DNA of 64,000 nt. Origin: Pictodentalium vernedei. Lineage: Eukaryota; Mollusca; Scaphopoda; Dentaliida; Dentaliidae. The stretch is taken from contig CM062292.1 in the NCBI GenBank assembly GCA_031216915.1, positions 74,754,956 through 74,818,955 of the forward strand. The letters are read 5' to 3'. The translations under genes and the position numbers were made by a program. Below are positions 30,552-41,696 of this stretch, piece after piece (positions within the stretch are counted from its first letter, which is position 1; the number at the start of each line of letters is the position of its first letter). Below the pieces are notes generated by a model that was not told the DNA's origin, did no database searches, and worked only from the letters and a program-made list of their open reading frames with translations.

Positions 30552-30700
30552 ATGCCCTACTATGGATAGTTGGAGGGCATATTGTTTTACCCCTTCCATC
30601 TGTCCGTCCGTCCACTGTCTGTCCATCTGCATCTAGGGTACATTGTTTGTCTGGCTAACTCCTCTTACAGTTTTCAAGCTAGGACTTTTTAATTTCACAG
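30552..30700 (+). repeat. Hairpin-headed repeat fragment, ATGCCCTACTATG type
   Basis: ATGCCCTACTATGGATAGTTGGAGGGCAT forms a stem in two halves (ATGCCCT/AGGGCAT). CTGTCCGTCCGTCC and one partial unit follow. Confidence 0.6.
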
Positions 30701-30714
30701 GATGTTTGTACATA

Positions 30715-30971
30715 CAGAACGTGGAGAGTGGATTGTAATTAAATCACCCGCAGAGTGGAGTTGTCACCCAAGCTATAACTTTCAAATAGTATACATATCG
30801 ACAAAAAACACAAGCAATGTTTCAGCCAATGGACCTCCGGGTTTAACCCGAAGGTCCATTGGCTGAAACTTTGCTTGTGTTGGTTATACTTTGCAGCAAA
30901 TTTGCAATTATTGATAGGGTGGAATCTCCACTCTGTGGGTGATTTAGTGATAACACACTCTCCACGTACTG
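30715..30971. mobile_element. Tc1-like foldback, CAGAACGTGGAG ends
   Basis: Ends CAGAACGTGGAGAGTG and CACTCTCCACGTACTG with TA on both sides (30713-30714, 30972-30973). Subterminal AAATCACCC/GGGTGATTT. The central hairpin contains CCAATGGACCTCCGGGT. Confidence 0.8.
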
Positions 30972-31053
30972 TATACCAGAGGTGTGCATATTGTCAGGAT
31001 TTGATTTGCTTCAGTATTTCACAAAATTATAGGTTGTTGAACTTGGTCAATTT

Positions 31054-33148
31054 TTAGCTCACCTGACTTTCAGTCAGGAGAGCTATAGTGATCACTCACC
31101 GTCCATCTTCCGGCGTCCGGCGTCGTCCGTGAACATGGTGTTTGCGTCTTCTCCTCCCAAACCGCTGAACCATTTTAATTGATATTTGAGATAGTAGTTT
31201 GTTATGACATCACAATTTGATTTTGTTCAAATCAAGTTGCCTCGCCCGTGGGTAGGGCCACACCCAAAAAGTGTGCTGAAATCTTAAAAAATCTTCTTCT
31301 CATGAACCAGCAGTAGCAGAGACTTGATATTGGGTGTGCAGCTTCCTTTTGAGGTGTAGACTCAGATTTGTTCAAGAGAAGTTTGTGGGGCTATACTTGG
31401 CGTCATTATGGGAGGGGCAAAATTTTTGGCCCCGCCCAAAATTTCTATTTTCCAAACCAAGAGGCTGATTTGAACCAAATTTTATGTGAGGGCTTATTGG
31501 GTCATAAGTACCTAATTTATGCTGATTTTCTTTTTCCTGTAGCCCCATGGGAACCGCAGGAGCTAAAAATAGAAAAAAATTAAAACGCCCATATCTCCAA
31601 AACTGCACGGCACCGAGAATTTTTATTTGGTGTGAAGCTTCCTTAGGACCAACAGAAAGAATTGGTAAAAAAAAAATTGCTATCGGTTTTATCATAGGGT
31701 ACAGTTTCGGGACTTGAGTCAGCACTTTTTAACACTGTAGGCAATGGGAAAAACATTAAAAAATCTTCTTCTCCAGATCCAGCAGGCAGAATCTTTTGAT
31801 ATTTGGTATGCAACATTGTAGGGTGGATCTGATTCAAGTTTGTTCAAATCGGCCCCCTGGGTTCATATTTGGGCTCAGTATAGAAGTGCGATTTTGAACT
31901 TAGTGCATTTCAGGCAAATTTCTTAAAAAATCTTCTTCTCCAGATCCAGCAGGCAGAATCTTTTGATATTTGGTATGCAACATTGTGGGGTGGATCTGAT
32001 TCAAGTTTGTTCAAATCGGCCCCCTGGGTTTATATTTGGGCTCAGTATAGGCGCCCAAATTTGAACTTACTGCATTTCAGGCAAATTTCTTTGAAAATCT
32101 TCTTCTCCAGATCCAGCGGGCAGAATTTTTGATATTTGGTATGCAACATTGTGGGGTGGATCTGATTCAAGTTTGTTCAAATCGGCCCCTTGGGTTTATA
32201 TTTGGGCTCAGTATAGGAGTGAACTTAGTGCATTTCAGGCAAATTTCTTTGAAAATCTTCTTCTCAAGATCCAGCAGGCAGAATCTTTTGATAGTGGGTA
32301 TGCAACATTGTGGGGTGGATCTGATTCAAGTTTGTTCAAATTGGCTCCCTGGGTTTATATTTGGGCTCAGTATAGGAGCCCAAATTTGAACTTAGTGCTT
32401 TTCAGGCAAATTTCTTAAAAAATCTTCTTCTCCAGATCCAGCAGGCAGAATCTTTTGATATTTGGTATGCAACATTGTGGGGTGGATCTGATTCTATTTT
32501 GTTCAAATCGGCTCCCTAGATTCATATTTGGGCTCTCTATAGAAGCTCGAATTCGAACTTAGTGGATTTCAGGCAAATTTCTTCAAAAATCTTCTTCAGA
32601 TCCTGCGGGCAGAATCTTTTGATATTTGGTATGCAACATTGTGGGGTGGATCTGATTCCAGTTTGTTCAAATCGGCCACCTGGATTCATATTTGGGCTCA
32701 CTATAGAAGCCCAAATTCGAACTTAGTGCATTTCAGGCAAATTTCTTCAAAAATCTTCTCCAGATCCAGCAGGCAGAATCTTGTGATATTTGGTATGCAA
32801 CATTGTGGGGTGGATCTGATTCAAGTTTGTTCAAATCGGCCCCCTGGGTTTATATTTGGGCTCAGTATAGGAGCCCAAATTTGAACTTAGTGCATTTCAG
32901 GCAAATTTCTTTGAAAATCTTCTTCTCAAGATCCAGAAGGCAGAATCTTGTGATATTTGGTATGCAGCATCCTTAGGGGGGTGAGATTCAAGTTTGTTCA
33001 AGCCATGTCCCTAGGTCCATATTTGGGCTCACTGTGGGAGCTTGAATTGTAACTTTGTTTGAAATGAGGAATTTTCTTAAAAAATCTTCTTCTTCAGATC
33101 CAGCAGTCGGAATGGTTTGATATGTCGTGAGTAGCATCCTTGGGAAGT

Positions 33149-33184
<36 letters not shown>

Positions 33185-33930
33185 TTCAAGTGTGTTAAAG
33201 CCAAGTCCATGGGTCCATATTTGGGCTCCCTGTGTGAGCCCAAATTATAACTTAGTCAATATGAGGAATTTTTCTTTAAAAATCTTCTTCAGATTCAGCA
33301 GTTGGAATGTTTTGATATTTGGCATGAAGCAACCTTAGGGGGCTGAGATTCAAGTTTGTTCAAGCCAAGTCCCTTGGTTCATATTTGGGCTCACTATGGG
33401 AGCCTGAATGACAGCTTTGTTCAAAATGAGGAATTTTCTTTAAAAATCTTCAGATCCAGCAGATGAATGCTTTTGATATTTTTTATGCAGCATCCTTAGT
33501 GGGGTAAGATTCAAGTTTGTTCAAGCCATGTCCCTAGGTCCATATTTGGGCTGATTGTGGGAGCTCGAATTATAACTTGGTTCAAAATGAGGAATTTTCT
33601 TTAAAAATCATCTTCTTCAGATCCAGCAGTCGGAATGTTTTGATATTTGGTGTGCAGAATCCTTAGGGGTGTGAGATTCAGGTTTGTTAAAGCCAAGTCC
33701 CTGGGTTCATATATGGGCTCCCTGTGGGAGCCTGAATTATGACTTAGTTCAATATGAGGAATATTCTTTAAAAATCTTTTTTTTAGATCCACTGGTCAGA
33801 ATATTTGGATATTTGGTTTCAGCTTTTCTTAGGAGGAGCAGATGCAACTTGTGGAAATCAATTCTCTGGGTTGATATTTAGGCTACCATGTCAGGTGAGC
33901 ACCCTCAGGCCCCATGGGGCCTCTTGTTTT
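31054..33930 (+). repeat. Hairpin-headed array of ~165-bp units, AGCTCACCTG family
   Basis: The head AGCTCACCTGAC/GTCAGGAGAGCT is followed by CGTCCATCTTCCGGCGTCCG. A dozen or more units carry AATCTTCTTCTCCAGATCC, TTTTGATATTTGGTATGCA and CATATTTGGGCTC. The tail GTCAGGTGAGCACCCTCAGG with CCCCATGGGG ends it; the tail inverts the head. Confidence 0.9.
33149..33183 (+). repeat. Poly-G tract
   Basis: About 35 consecutive G inside one array unit. The true length may be misread in assembly. Confidence 0.9.
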
Positions 33931-34382
33931 TGTACAATTTCACACTTTGCGGGGGCATCATATGTGTCTTACAGACACAGATCATGTACAAGTAACAAAT
34001 CACAGTTTGCTGTTCAACCTCCCGTGTCCATGTGCTGTGCGTGGGCATCCTTGAGTTCATTTAAAAAATTTGAAAATGAAACAAAATCAGGCCTATAAAT
34101 CCATCTATTTTGGGCACACCATTTTGTTCTAATTTGGGCACATTGAAACCAGAAATAACAGTTATCCCAAGGGGGGGGGGGGGGGGAGGGGGGCACTAAA
34201 AATTTGCAAGACGTAACGTCCTATTTTTTATTCAGCTCCTTTTTACACCCACCCACCCACTACGTGCAAATTTTCTACTACCGTTCTCAGACACCTACCC
34301 CCACTCTCCCATTAAAATCCAAAATAAGTTTATAAACTTAGTAGGCACAGCTGTCTTTAGGGGGTTTTCATAATGTTCTTAA
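33931..34382. other. Non-coding, no gene seen
   Basis: Contains a G-run at about 34171-34191 and simple ACCCACCCACCC sequence. No recognisable ORF. Confidence 0.4.
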
Positions 34383-34605
34383 CCCTTTACCCAATGAATG
34401 TAACTGCCAAAACCAGCCAGCGCTATTCTCAAAAATCGCCAATTAATTTTTATTATTTTTTCATTTTTTGTCTCAAAAACATAGGTTATGACCACCCCTC
34501 ATTGGAACGGGTCATAAACTATGTTTTTGAGACAAAAAATGAAAAAAATTAGTTATTCAATCATTTTTTGGCAAGTGCCGTCTGCTTTTCATGTTAGGTA
34601 AAGGG
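34383..34605. mobile_element. piggyBac-like MITE, family A
   Basis: TTAA at 34379-34382 and 34606-34609; ends CCCTTTACCCAATG / GTTAGGTAAAGGG. The central stem is shortened to CATTGGAACGGG. Confidence 0.88.
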
Positions 34606-34609
34606 TTAA

Positions 34610-35313
34610 ACTGGTACCACCAATTTAAACCTCTGTGGGCTGCTGTGGGACCCAATCTACAAATGACAAGCTGTTCATTATCGGGCTTGGCCAGAGCAGG
34701 TGTACATATATGGGAACAAATTTTCATTTGAATTGTTCTCAAAACATTGTCTGCACATTTTCTACATTTCGAACAAGACATCCACCCCCTACTAACGTGT
34801 GACATTTCCCAGTTTAAGCCCAATATTCTCACATATAAAGCCTTCTGATGTTGTATTTATGTTAAGAGTGTGATGTACAACATCATCTTTAAGGTTTGTA
34901 ACACAATTGATGGTATATATTAGCTGATATATTGATATATTTTTTAAAAATTCAAAAAATTGCACAAGTTGGAAATGCACATTTTTGGCGCACTCCAGAG
35001 ACCCACCCGCCCCCACGTCATGTCTTGCAAATTTTTGGTGTCCTCCCCCTGGTTATCCTGTTATGTTTTATTGCCATGCCTTTCTTTGTGTTTCTATGGT
35101 CATATCATGATGGAATTTATCTTCAAATGTAGAAGAGGTACAAAGAATTTATATTTATTCCTTATCAAAGTGTTATTTACTGGGATTTCTGGGTTTGATT
35201 ATAAATGATAACTTAGCAAGTGAATTATGCAATCAACAATTGGGTCATGTATCTGTGCGCGTAAACGAAGAAGCTTTGCCGTGGATGTCATGGGGCCTTG
35301 TTTTTTGTTTTAA
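34610..35313. other. Non-coding, no gene seen
   Basis: AT-rich sequence between two MITEs, with no repeat I can delimit. Short ORFs only. Confidence 0.4.
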
Positions 35314-35535
35314 CCCTTTACCTAATATGAAAAGCAGACGACACTTGCAAACAAAATTCTTGAATAGCTATTATTTTCATTTTTTGTCTCAAAACATAGG
35401 TTATGACCTCTCATTGGAACGAGCTCGTTCCAATAAGGGGTCATAACCCATGTTTTAGAGACAAAAAATGAAAAAATAATGTCAATTAATTGGCGATTTT
35501 TGAGAATAGTGCTGGCTGTTACGTTAAGGAAAGGG
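35314..35535. mobile_element. piggyBac-like MITE, family A
   Basis: TTAA at 35310-35313 and 35536-35539. Stem core GGAACGAGCTCGTTCC. The right arm reads GTTAAGGAAAGGG, slightly worn. Confidence 0.88.
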
Positions 35536-35576
35536 TTAAATAATATAATTATTGTTAATAAAGAAAAGTAATGAAC

Positions 35577-35700
35577 AGAGTAATCGCTTGACTGGACTGG
35601 GTACGTGAAATAATTCATTCGAGGTGAGGGACTTTATTGTAAAACACTCTCACCTCTCATGAATTATTTCACATAACCAGTCCAGTCAAGTGATTACTCT
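35577..35700. repeat. Long palindrome, ~50-bp arms
   Basis: AGAGTAATCGCTTGACTGGA pairs with TCCAGTCAAGTGATTACTCT. The inner stem ATAATTCATTCGAGGTGAG is inverted at 35665-35685. Confidence 0.88.
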
Positions 35701-35909
35701 CTATATATTTCTTGATGCCTTCACACCGTCTCTAATTTGGGCACACCTGTAAATGGTGTGAAATTGGGGTAATCTACAGGCCTGTTAAAATTATAAATTT
35801 TGATATTGTCTGCAATGATAAAGGATTAAATAGAGAATTTTGTCTTGATTGTGACCCAGCTGTGATCAGATCGAAATTCTCTCTCCAGTTTTGTGATCAG
35901 TGTACTGTA

Positions 35910-36268
35910 TTTATTTATTTATTGGTGTTTAAGGTCACATACTTATGCACAATGGTTAATCGTAACAGTTTTACAGGTGGAGGAAGTCAGAGTACCCGGA
36001 GAGAACCACCGAGCAACAACGATCAACTACCAGCTCCTCAACATTCTAACTCTGTTCAAGCACAGCTCAAGCAGGGTTACAGCGGTTGAAGACATGTGCT
36101 CCATCGACGTGCAGTATGCCTTCATACACAGCGTCATCATGCCCCCATGTAGGCAACCGGGATAAAGTGCCTTGCCCAAGGACACAACGTGGGGCGTCCC
36201 GGATGGGGATCAAACTCGGGACCTCCAGCATAGAAGACCAACAGTCTACCACTGAGCCACCGCACTCT
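35910..36268 (-). mobile_element. tRNA-derived SINE (variant head)
   Basis: Minus-strand copy with the common body and an AATAAATAAATA tail. The head reads GTGGCTCAGTGGTAGACTG, a different tRNA-like start from the main subfamily. Duplication GTACTGTA at 35902-35909 and 36269-36276. Confidence 0.85.
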
Positions 36269-36548
36269 GTACTGTACTATAAGCTCGGAACAGTTTTTTG
36301 AAGTGGCTCAATGGTTAGAACATTGGACTTTAAACCAAAAGGTCGTCGGTGCAGTCCTGAGCAGCAGTAACTGCATTGTGTCCTTGGGCAAGTCAATTAA
36401 TCCAAATTGCCTACAGTTGAAACTAGAACAATTAAGGCAGAGAATTCTCGTTAGTTAATGTGCTCCGTGCTGCAAAAGACTGAAGTAGTCTGAAATACAC
36501 AAGAGCATTTGTGCTGTACAATGCAAAATGTAATGTGCTATTAGTGAG

Positions 36549-36886
36549 AGCACGGTGGCTCAGTAGGTAGAGGTGCAGGCTGCAAGCCGAGAGGTCCTCG
36601 GTTCGAATCCCACCTGCGGCAACCACGTTGTGTCCTTGGGCAAGACACTTCCTCTCCATTGCCCGTGGGGGCACGGTGGCATTGTGTACTAAGGCGTACT
36701 GCACATCGATGGTGCACTTGTCTTCAACCAATGCTAACCCTGCTTGTGTGGAGTTCGTATGTTGGGGAGCTGACAGTTGCTCGGTGGTTTTCACAGGGTA
36801 CTCCGGCTTAGTCCACCCATAAAACTGTCGCAGTCATGATTAGCTGTTGTGCATAAGTATGTGACCTTAAACACCAATAAATAAAT
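36549..36886 (+). mobile_element. tRNA-derived SINE
   Basis: TGGCTCAGTAGGTAGAGGTG, GGTTCGAATCC and an AATAAATAA tail. 16-bp duplication ATGTGCTATTAGTGAG at 36533-36548 and 36887-36902. Confidence 0.93.
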
Positions 36887-37043
36887 ATGTGCTATTAGTG
36901 AGGTCCATAGTGAAATCACAAACTGAACCAATCAAGTAGAAAGAAAATATTTGAGACTGCAGTATGTGGAGGGTGGATTACTACTAAATCGTGGTGGGAT
37001 AGATTTTTCACTTAGAAATTATTTACAATTTGTGATGGCAAAA

Positions 37044-37132
37044 CACAAGAAGCACTTGCAAACTTTCATCACATTGACCACCGGGTTGCACCCGGTGGTC
37101 AATGTGATGAAAGTTTGCAAGTGTTTCTTGTG
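37044..37132. repeat. Palindrome, ~42-bp arms
   Basis: Stem with AACTTTCATCACATTGACCA / TGGTCAATGTGATGAAAGTT. Loop near CGGGTTGCACCCG. Confidence 0.9.
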
Positions 37133-37200
37133 CAGTTATTAAAAATTATAACTACTTTTCGAGTCAAGAATATATGACACTGTATCATGAACAATTATAA

Positions 37201-37603
37201 GGGGTGCGGTGGCATTGCGGTAATTGGTTCTCGTCAGATCACCAAAGTTAAGCAATGTCGAGCCCAGTTACTCCTTGGATGGGTGACTGTGTGAGTGATT
37301 GAGTCGGACTCCTGTGTTGTGTCCTTGGACAAGGCACTTAACCCCGATTGTCCACATGGGGGCACTATGATGCCGCGTACTAAGGCGTACTGCACGTCAA
37401 TGGTGCGCATGTCTTCAACCAGTCTAACCCTGCATGTGCTGCAGTGCGGAGTTACGATGATGGGGAGCTGGCAGCTGCTTGTTGTTGCTCGGTGGTTCTC
37501 TCTGGGTACTCCGGCTTCCTCCACCCATAAACCTGTCACCAACACGATATGACCTTGGCTGTTAAAGTATTGTTAAACCTTAATAAATAAATTAAATAAA
37601 ATT
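37201..37603 (+). mobile_element. 5S rRNA-derived SINE
   Basis: The head reads TCTCGTCAGATCACC, AAGTTAAGCAATGTCGAGCC and TTGGATGGGTGACTG, matching the 5S rRNA promoter region (A box, intermediate element, C box). From about 37310 the body is the same as in the tRNA-headed SINEs. Perfect 11-bp duplication AACAATTATAA at 37190-37200 and 37604-37614. Confidence 0.93.
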
Positions 37604-37805
37604 AACAATTATAAATACTTTTCGAGTGGAGAATATATGGCACTGCAATTAAGTAGTTATCCAGTCTTTTTCTGTATATGTAGTCAAATTTTTATGTCTA
37701 TTTAAGACATTACATGAATATGTATCACAGTTAATCCTGCTTTTCTACAGGACTTTATTTTCGCTACTGGTGCATTTTGACAGGGACAAAAGCATACTTA
37801 CTCAG

Positions 37806-38267
37806 CAGGGACCGACCTGGGCATGCGGCAGTGCGTATTTGGTTCTGAAACATCAGGACCTGGCTCTTAAATCTTAAGGCTCGTAACTTCTCAGATCATA
37901 TTTTGATATTCTGTCGATGAATAATCGAGAGAGACACTCTTACATGTATTATATATATGATTATCATTTATCATTGTTGTAGAGTGCTTAAGTTAATACT
38001 TCAAGTCTTAATTACCAAGCATTTATCTTCACTGTGGTTTCTGATCAAGTCTTGGCTGCCTAAATAGGCAGCCAAGACTTGATCAGAAACCACAGTGAAG
38101 ATTAATGTTTGCTATAGTGTACTAAATGAAAATGATGAGAGCTATTACATACTTGCAGTGTGTGTTACAAACAGCAGTGTGACTCCGTAAATTAAAATCT
38201 GGCGCATGAATTGAAAAAATAGGCTTCGAGGCTAGAGCGTATTTTAAATAGTCCTGATCGGTCCCTG
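37806..38267. mobile_element. hAT-like MITE, CAGGGACCGA ends
   Basis: CAGGGACCGACC at the left and GATCGGTCCCTG at the right. ACTCAG(CA) lies on both sides, consistent with an 8-bp duplication ACTCAGCA that lost two bases at the left end. The perfect palindrome at 38027-38100 lies at its centre. Confidence 0.75.
38027..38100. repeat. Perfect palindrome, 34-bp arms
   Basis: Arms start CTTCACTGTGGTTTCTGATC and end in its complement. The loop is TAAATA. Imperfect pairing continues outward. Confidence 0.95.
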
Positions 38268-38689
38268 ACTCAGCATGCTATTACTTCAAAATAATGCCCA
38301 ATTTAGTGACAGGACTTCTAGTTTCAACTGTATATGTGGGATTGGTGGTGATGTTTACTTAGGCATACTATATGTCATTGGTTCACTTGCCTTCAACTGC
38401 TGTTACCTCTGCTTGTGCAGAGTTAGTAGGGTGTAGAGTGTCTGTAAGTTGCCTGCCACTGCTAGGTGGTTTTCTCTGTGTATTCTGGCTATCTCCGCCT
38501 GTGAAATGCCCAGACACGATATGATCCTTGCTTTTGAAACTGCTGTTAAACCTCAATAAACAGACAAACACAATGAATAGTGTCTGACATAAATATATAA
38601 TATATAAAAGTAAAAGTCTTTACTGAATGGTAATTTCTTCACCCTTTGAACCCTGGTGGTATCTTCCATGTCAGTTCATTGGCGAGGCA

Positions 38690-40262
38690 TATTTATACCC
38701 CCACAAAACGAAATTTTGGGGGGTATATAGGAGTCAACTTGTCCATGGGTCTGTCGTCGTCGGTTTGTTGCACATGTAAACTTGTGGAGCGAACTATTTA
38801 CACAGTTTTAGCTGCATTTTCATGAAACTTCACAAAAATGATCAACATGATGAGGAGCAGTGTGTGACATAATATTTTTCCCGATCAGATTCAAGATGGC
38901 CGACTGGTGGCCATATTGGATTTTTTTTTAATATAAACTTGTGGAGAGAACTTCTTCCACAGTTTTAGTCACATTTTCATGAAACTTCACAAAAATCAAC
39001 ATGGTGAGGGGAAGTGTGTGACATAAATTTTTTCCTGCTCAGTTTCAAGATGGCCGACTGGTGTCCATGTTAGAATTTTTTTTTTACTTAGAAAAATTGA
39101 ATGCCCTTTTTTAGTCACCCACACTATGCGGTATGTCACAGTGGGGGTATAGTGGGCGAAGACAGGGACCAGCCGTGAGGGCGACTAGGGCGATTAAGTC
39201 GCCCTCTAAAAATTGGCCAAAATGAGAAAAGGCTGAACTGAGTGATGCGAGGTTTACATGAAAACGAGTATTTTCAAAAATCGAATGTGCTCGAGTGTGA
39301 TAAATGGGCATTTTAATTCGTCAAATAAACGTCCATTTATTTGAAATCACACGACAAGCAATTGTCGCTTTTGGCAGATTTTTTTTATTTCTATTTTGTT
39401 GCGTTCCAGTCGGAGCTTCAAGTGTCGAAACGAAAATAGGTGACTTACGCGACTCAACAAAACAACCCAGTTTGAAAGTAGGTTACGTCGCTTAGGATGC
39501 CGAAAATGTATACACAACGGACGTATTTTATAACACATTATTTTCATTTCGATTTGCTGACGACTGTTAACTGTTGGGCTGTCTATTCCCAGAAAAACAC
39601 GAATGGAATTGAAACACATGAAAAAAGCTTTAGTGATGTCAACAAAAGCTTTGTACAGGACACAAGTGTGCATGTGGACGATCTTGAAAAAGGGTCCTCC
39701 TAAACATCGGAATGACATGAAATGACGCTGAATGACACCAGAATGCCATAAAAATGATGCGGCATGACATTTCTTTTACAAAATACTCGACCCCAGAATG
39801 TATTTTGTTTATTAACTAACAAAGTACCTCCCAAGCAACCTTCTTACATCTGGTCCTGTTCACACTTTCAGACTTAGGAAATTATTAGCTTAGTAGACTT
39901 TGTTGAAAGGCAACCACAGGAGGGTGATGGGGGATTGGCACGAAGAAGAGGTGAGGGGTCATGAAGGAGAAGGTAGCAGTGGGGGATTTTCAGTCAATAA
40001 TTACATTGTGATTTTTTAACCTGGCACAGATGCATCATAGACAACTGGACCTGGATTATTTGTACGTTAATGGAGGACCATAAATTGAAAATATGAAGGG
40101 GCGGCAGGGGTGGTACATGAATATTCTTAATTTTCCCCACTTGCCTATGAAGTCTCCCTACATGACTCTGCAGTCTCCCTATTTTTTCTGGAGGGAGACT
40201 TGAAGTCTCCCTAAAATTTCCCCCCAGGCTGGTCCCTGGGCGAAGACCATCTCTAGTTATTA
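38690..40262 (+). repeat. Hairpin-headed repeat (TACCCCCAC family) split by a hAT element
   Basis: The head TACCCCCACAAAACGAAATTTTGGGGGGTA-type stem begins at 38697. Two ~120-bp units follow, with CATTTTCATGAAACTTCACA and CAAGATGGCCGACTGGTG. The tail GTGGGGGTATAG at 39143 inverts the head. Sequence resumes at 40239 after the insertion. Confidence 0.75.
39163..40238. mobile_element. hAT-like element, CAGGGACCAGCC ends
   Basis: 1,076 bp with perfect ends CAGGGACCAGCC and GGCTGGTCCCTG. Perfect 8-bp duplication GGCGAAGA at 39155-39162 and 40239-40246. Subterminal motifs AGGGCGACTAGGGCGA and TCTCCCT repeats. The short ORFs inside do not resemble a hAT transposase. Confidence 0.9.
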
Positions 40263-40276
40263 TTTTGGGGTAGACC

Positions 40277-40327
40277 AATTAATATTTTCAACGTGCAGCT
40301 TTATGGCTGCACGTTGAAAATATTGAT
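40277..40327. repeat. Short palindrome
   Basis: AATATTTTCAACGTGCAGC pairs with GCTGCACGTTGAAAATATT. Confidence 0.9.
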
Positions 40328-40612
40328 TGTTCTGCTCCATACATTCAATCAGTGGCCATCATACTAAATGAAATTATGACGTATCATGTTCCTGGGCAAG
40401 CAGCTTCTCGAGTTCAAAGGGTTAAAAGTTTCCAGCTAAACTGCTGCTTTTCTCCAAGTATTCTGAAATCATGATAGTACCTGTAGATGGACATAGGCAA
40501 TGTTTTTCTCAAAGCGATGTGTCTAAGAGATATTGAGTGGGGCTGTCAATTAAAATTGCATTTCTCCATCCTCCATAGTTTGAAACTGGTAACCTCAGAA
40601 ATATCAAATTAA

Positions 40613-40852
40613 CCCTTTACCCAACGCAGACGATTTCAAAACTATTATTTTAAATATCACTTTTTAAATTTTTAAAAAAAATTTCAACAAAACCATATCA
40701 TGTGACCCCTCTTTGGAACGAGCTCGACGAGCTTGTTCCAAAGAGGGGTCACATGATATGGTTTTGTTGAAATATTTTAAAAAATGATATTTTTTCAGCT
40801 GCTGAATTTGCATATTACGCGGGCGGATGCGGGCGATTCGTTGGGTAAAGGG
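40613..40852. mobile_element. piggyBac-like MITE, family B
   Basis: TTAA at 40609-40612 and 40853-40856; ends CCCTTTACCCAACG / CGTTGGGTAAAGGG. Stem AACAAAACCATATCATGTGA with GGAACGAGCTCG. Confidence 0.92.
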
Positions 40853-41614
40853 TTAAGGAAAATCAGATTGCACCACCCACCTTCAGTCCAAAATATTCCA
40901 GCTGAAAATGTTTAGAGCTTGAAATTCCAAAAACAGTTGGAAAATTCTCTAACTTTTTGGTTGGAAAATTGTAAAAAATATTGTGATATTCCAATAAAAA
41001 AACCAAACATTCTATCAAATTTGTCCAATTTGAAGTGTGAAATTCACAACCTTTTTTCATCAGGAGCTCAAAAATTTCCAGCTTTTGATGATTTCCATGA
41101 ATAATGGAAACGTGTGTGGGTGAGACACCCATCCTGAGCCAGTTCCCCCCTTTCTAGTATAAGAAACAATTTAACATCAGCCCATTCTGCTTGGAATGCA
41201 GGTGCTGTTTCAAGTCAACTGTACCAGTTCATTGAGTGGATATATGTCCCTCGGAGACGCATTGCGAGGAATCTTGGGGGAGGATGTACAGGGATCCTTT
41301 TTGGGGGTTCCCGCATTGCTAAGCTGTAGGCATATAACAAAGATCGAAATCTTGAGTTGGGGAAAGGTATGGAGGTGGTGACCCTCTCCTGTTGATGGGG
41401 CTGAGGGATATTTTTATTGAAAGGTAAGCTGCAAATAGCCTGTTCAGCTATATTTTTAGGCTCAAAAGACTCATTTTTCACCAAGCATGGTATGTCATTT
41501 GTAATTTCATTAGTCATGTAGATGCAGTACGGCCGCCGTGGACTGGTCACTTTCCATGGGTGGGAAATATTTCCACAGACATAATAATATATTAGATTCC
41601 AAAACTAATTTTAG
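40853..41614. other. Non-coding, no gene recognised
   Basis: Open frames up to 111 codons exist on both strands, but none resembles a known protein or has flanking splice signals that agree. Confidence 0.4.
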
Positions 41615-41695
41615 AAATAATCATCAAAAATTTAATTAACGAAGCACCGGGTACAACCCGGTGGTTCATTAATTAAAATTTTGCTGATAATGATT
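41615..41695. repeat. Palindrome related to the 27.5-kb units
   Basis: ATCATCAAAAATTTAATTAA and its inverse flank CACCGGGTACAACCCGGTG. It shares the AATTAATGAA(C/G) stem with 27405-27744. Confidence 0.8.
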
Positions 41696-41696
41696 T

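Larger units (their letters stand above)
36414..38330. mobile_element. Tc1/mariner-like foldback with nested SINEs and a hAT MITE
   Basis: Ends CAGTTGAAACTAGAA and TTCTAGTTTCAACTG with TA at 36412-36413 and 38331-38332. It hosts SINEs at 36549 and 37201 and the hAT MITE at 37806. No transposase ORF. Confidence 0.82.
36300..38575 (+). mobile_element. tRNA-derived SINE split by a 1.9-kb insertion
   Basis: The head and first body part lie at 36300-36413 (GTGGCTCAATGGTTAGAACA, TTGGGCAAGTC). The rest of the body and the AATAAACA tail resume at 38331-38575. Joined at the TA, the text lines up with complete SINEs across the break (GCCTA then TGTGGG). Confidence 0.85.

Noticed and set aside
33147..33338. 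Glycine-rich ORF
   Set aside because: Translation of a poly-G run.
37201..37290. Functional 5S rRNA gene
   Set aside because: Only the internal promoter part is 5S-like; it continues into the SINE body and has an 11-bp target duplication.
39347..39718. 123-codon minus-strand ORF as a hAT transposase remnant
   Set aside because: It lies in a hAT-like element, but I see no BED finger or dimerisation motif in it.
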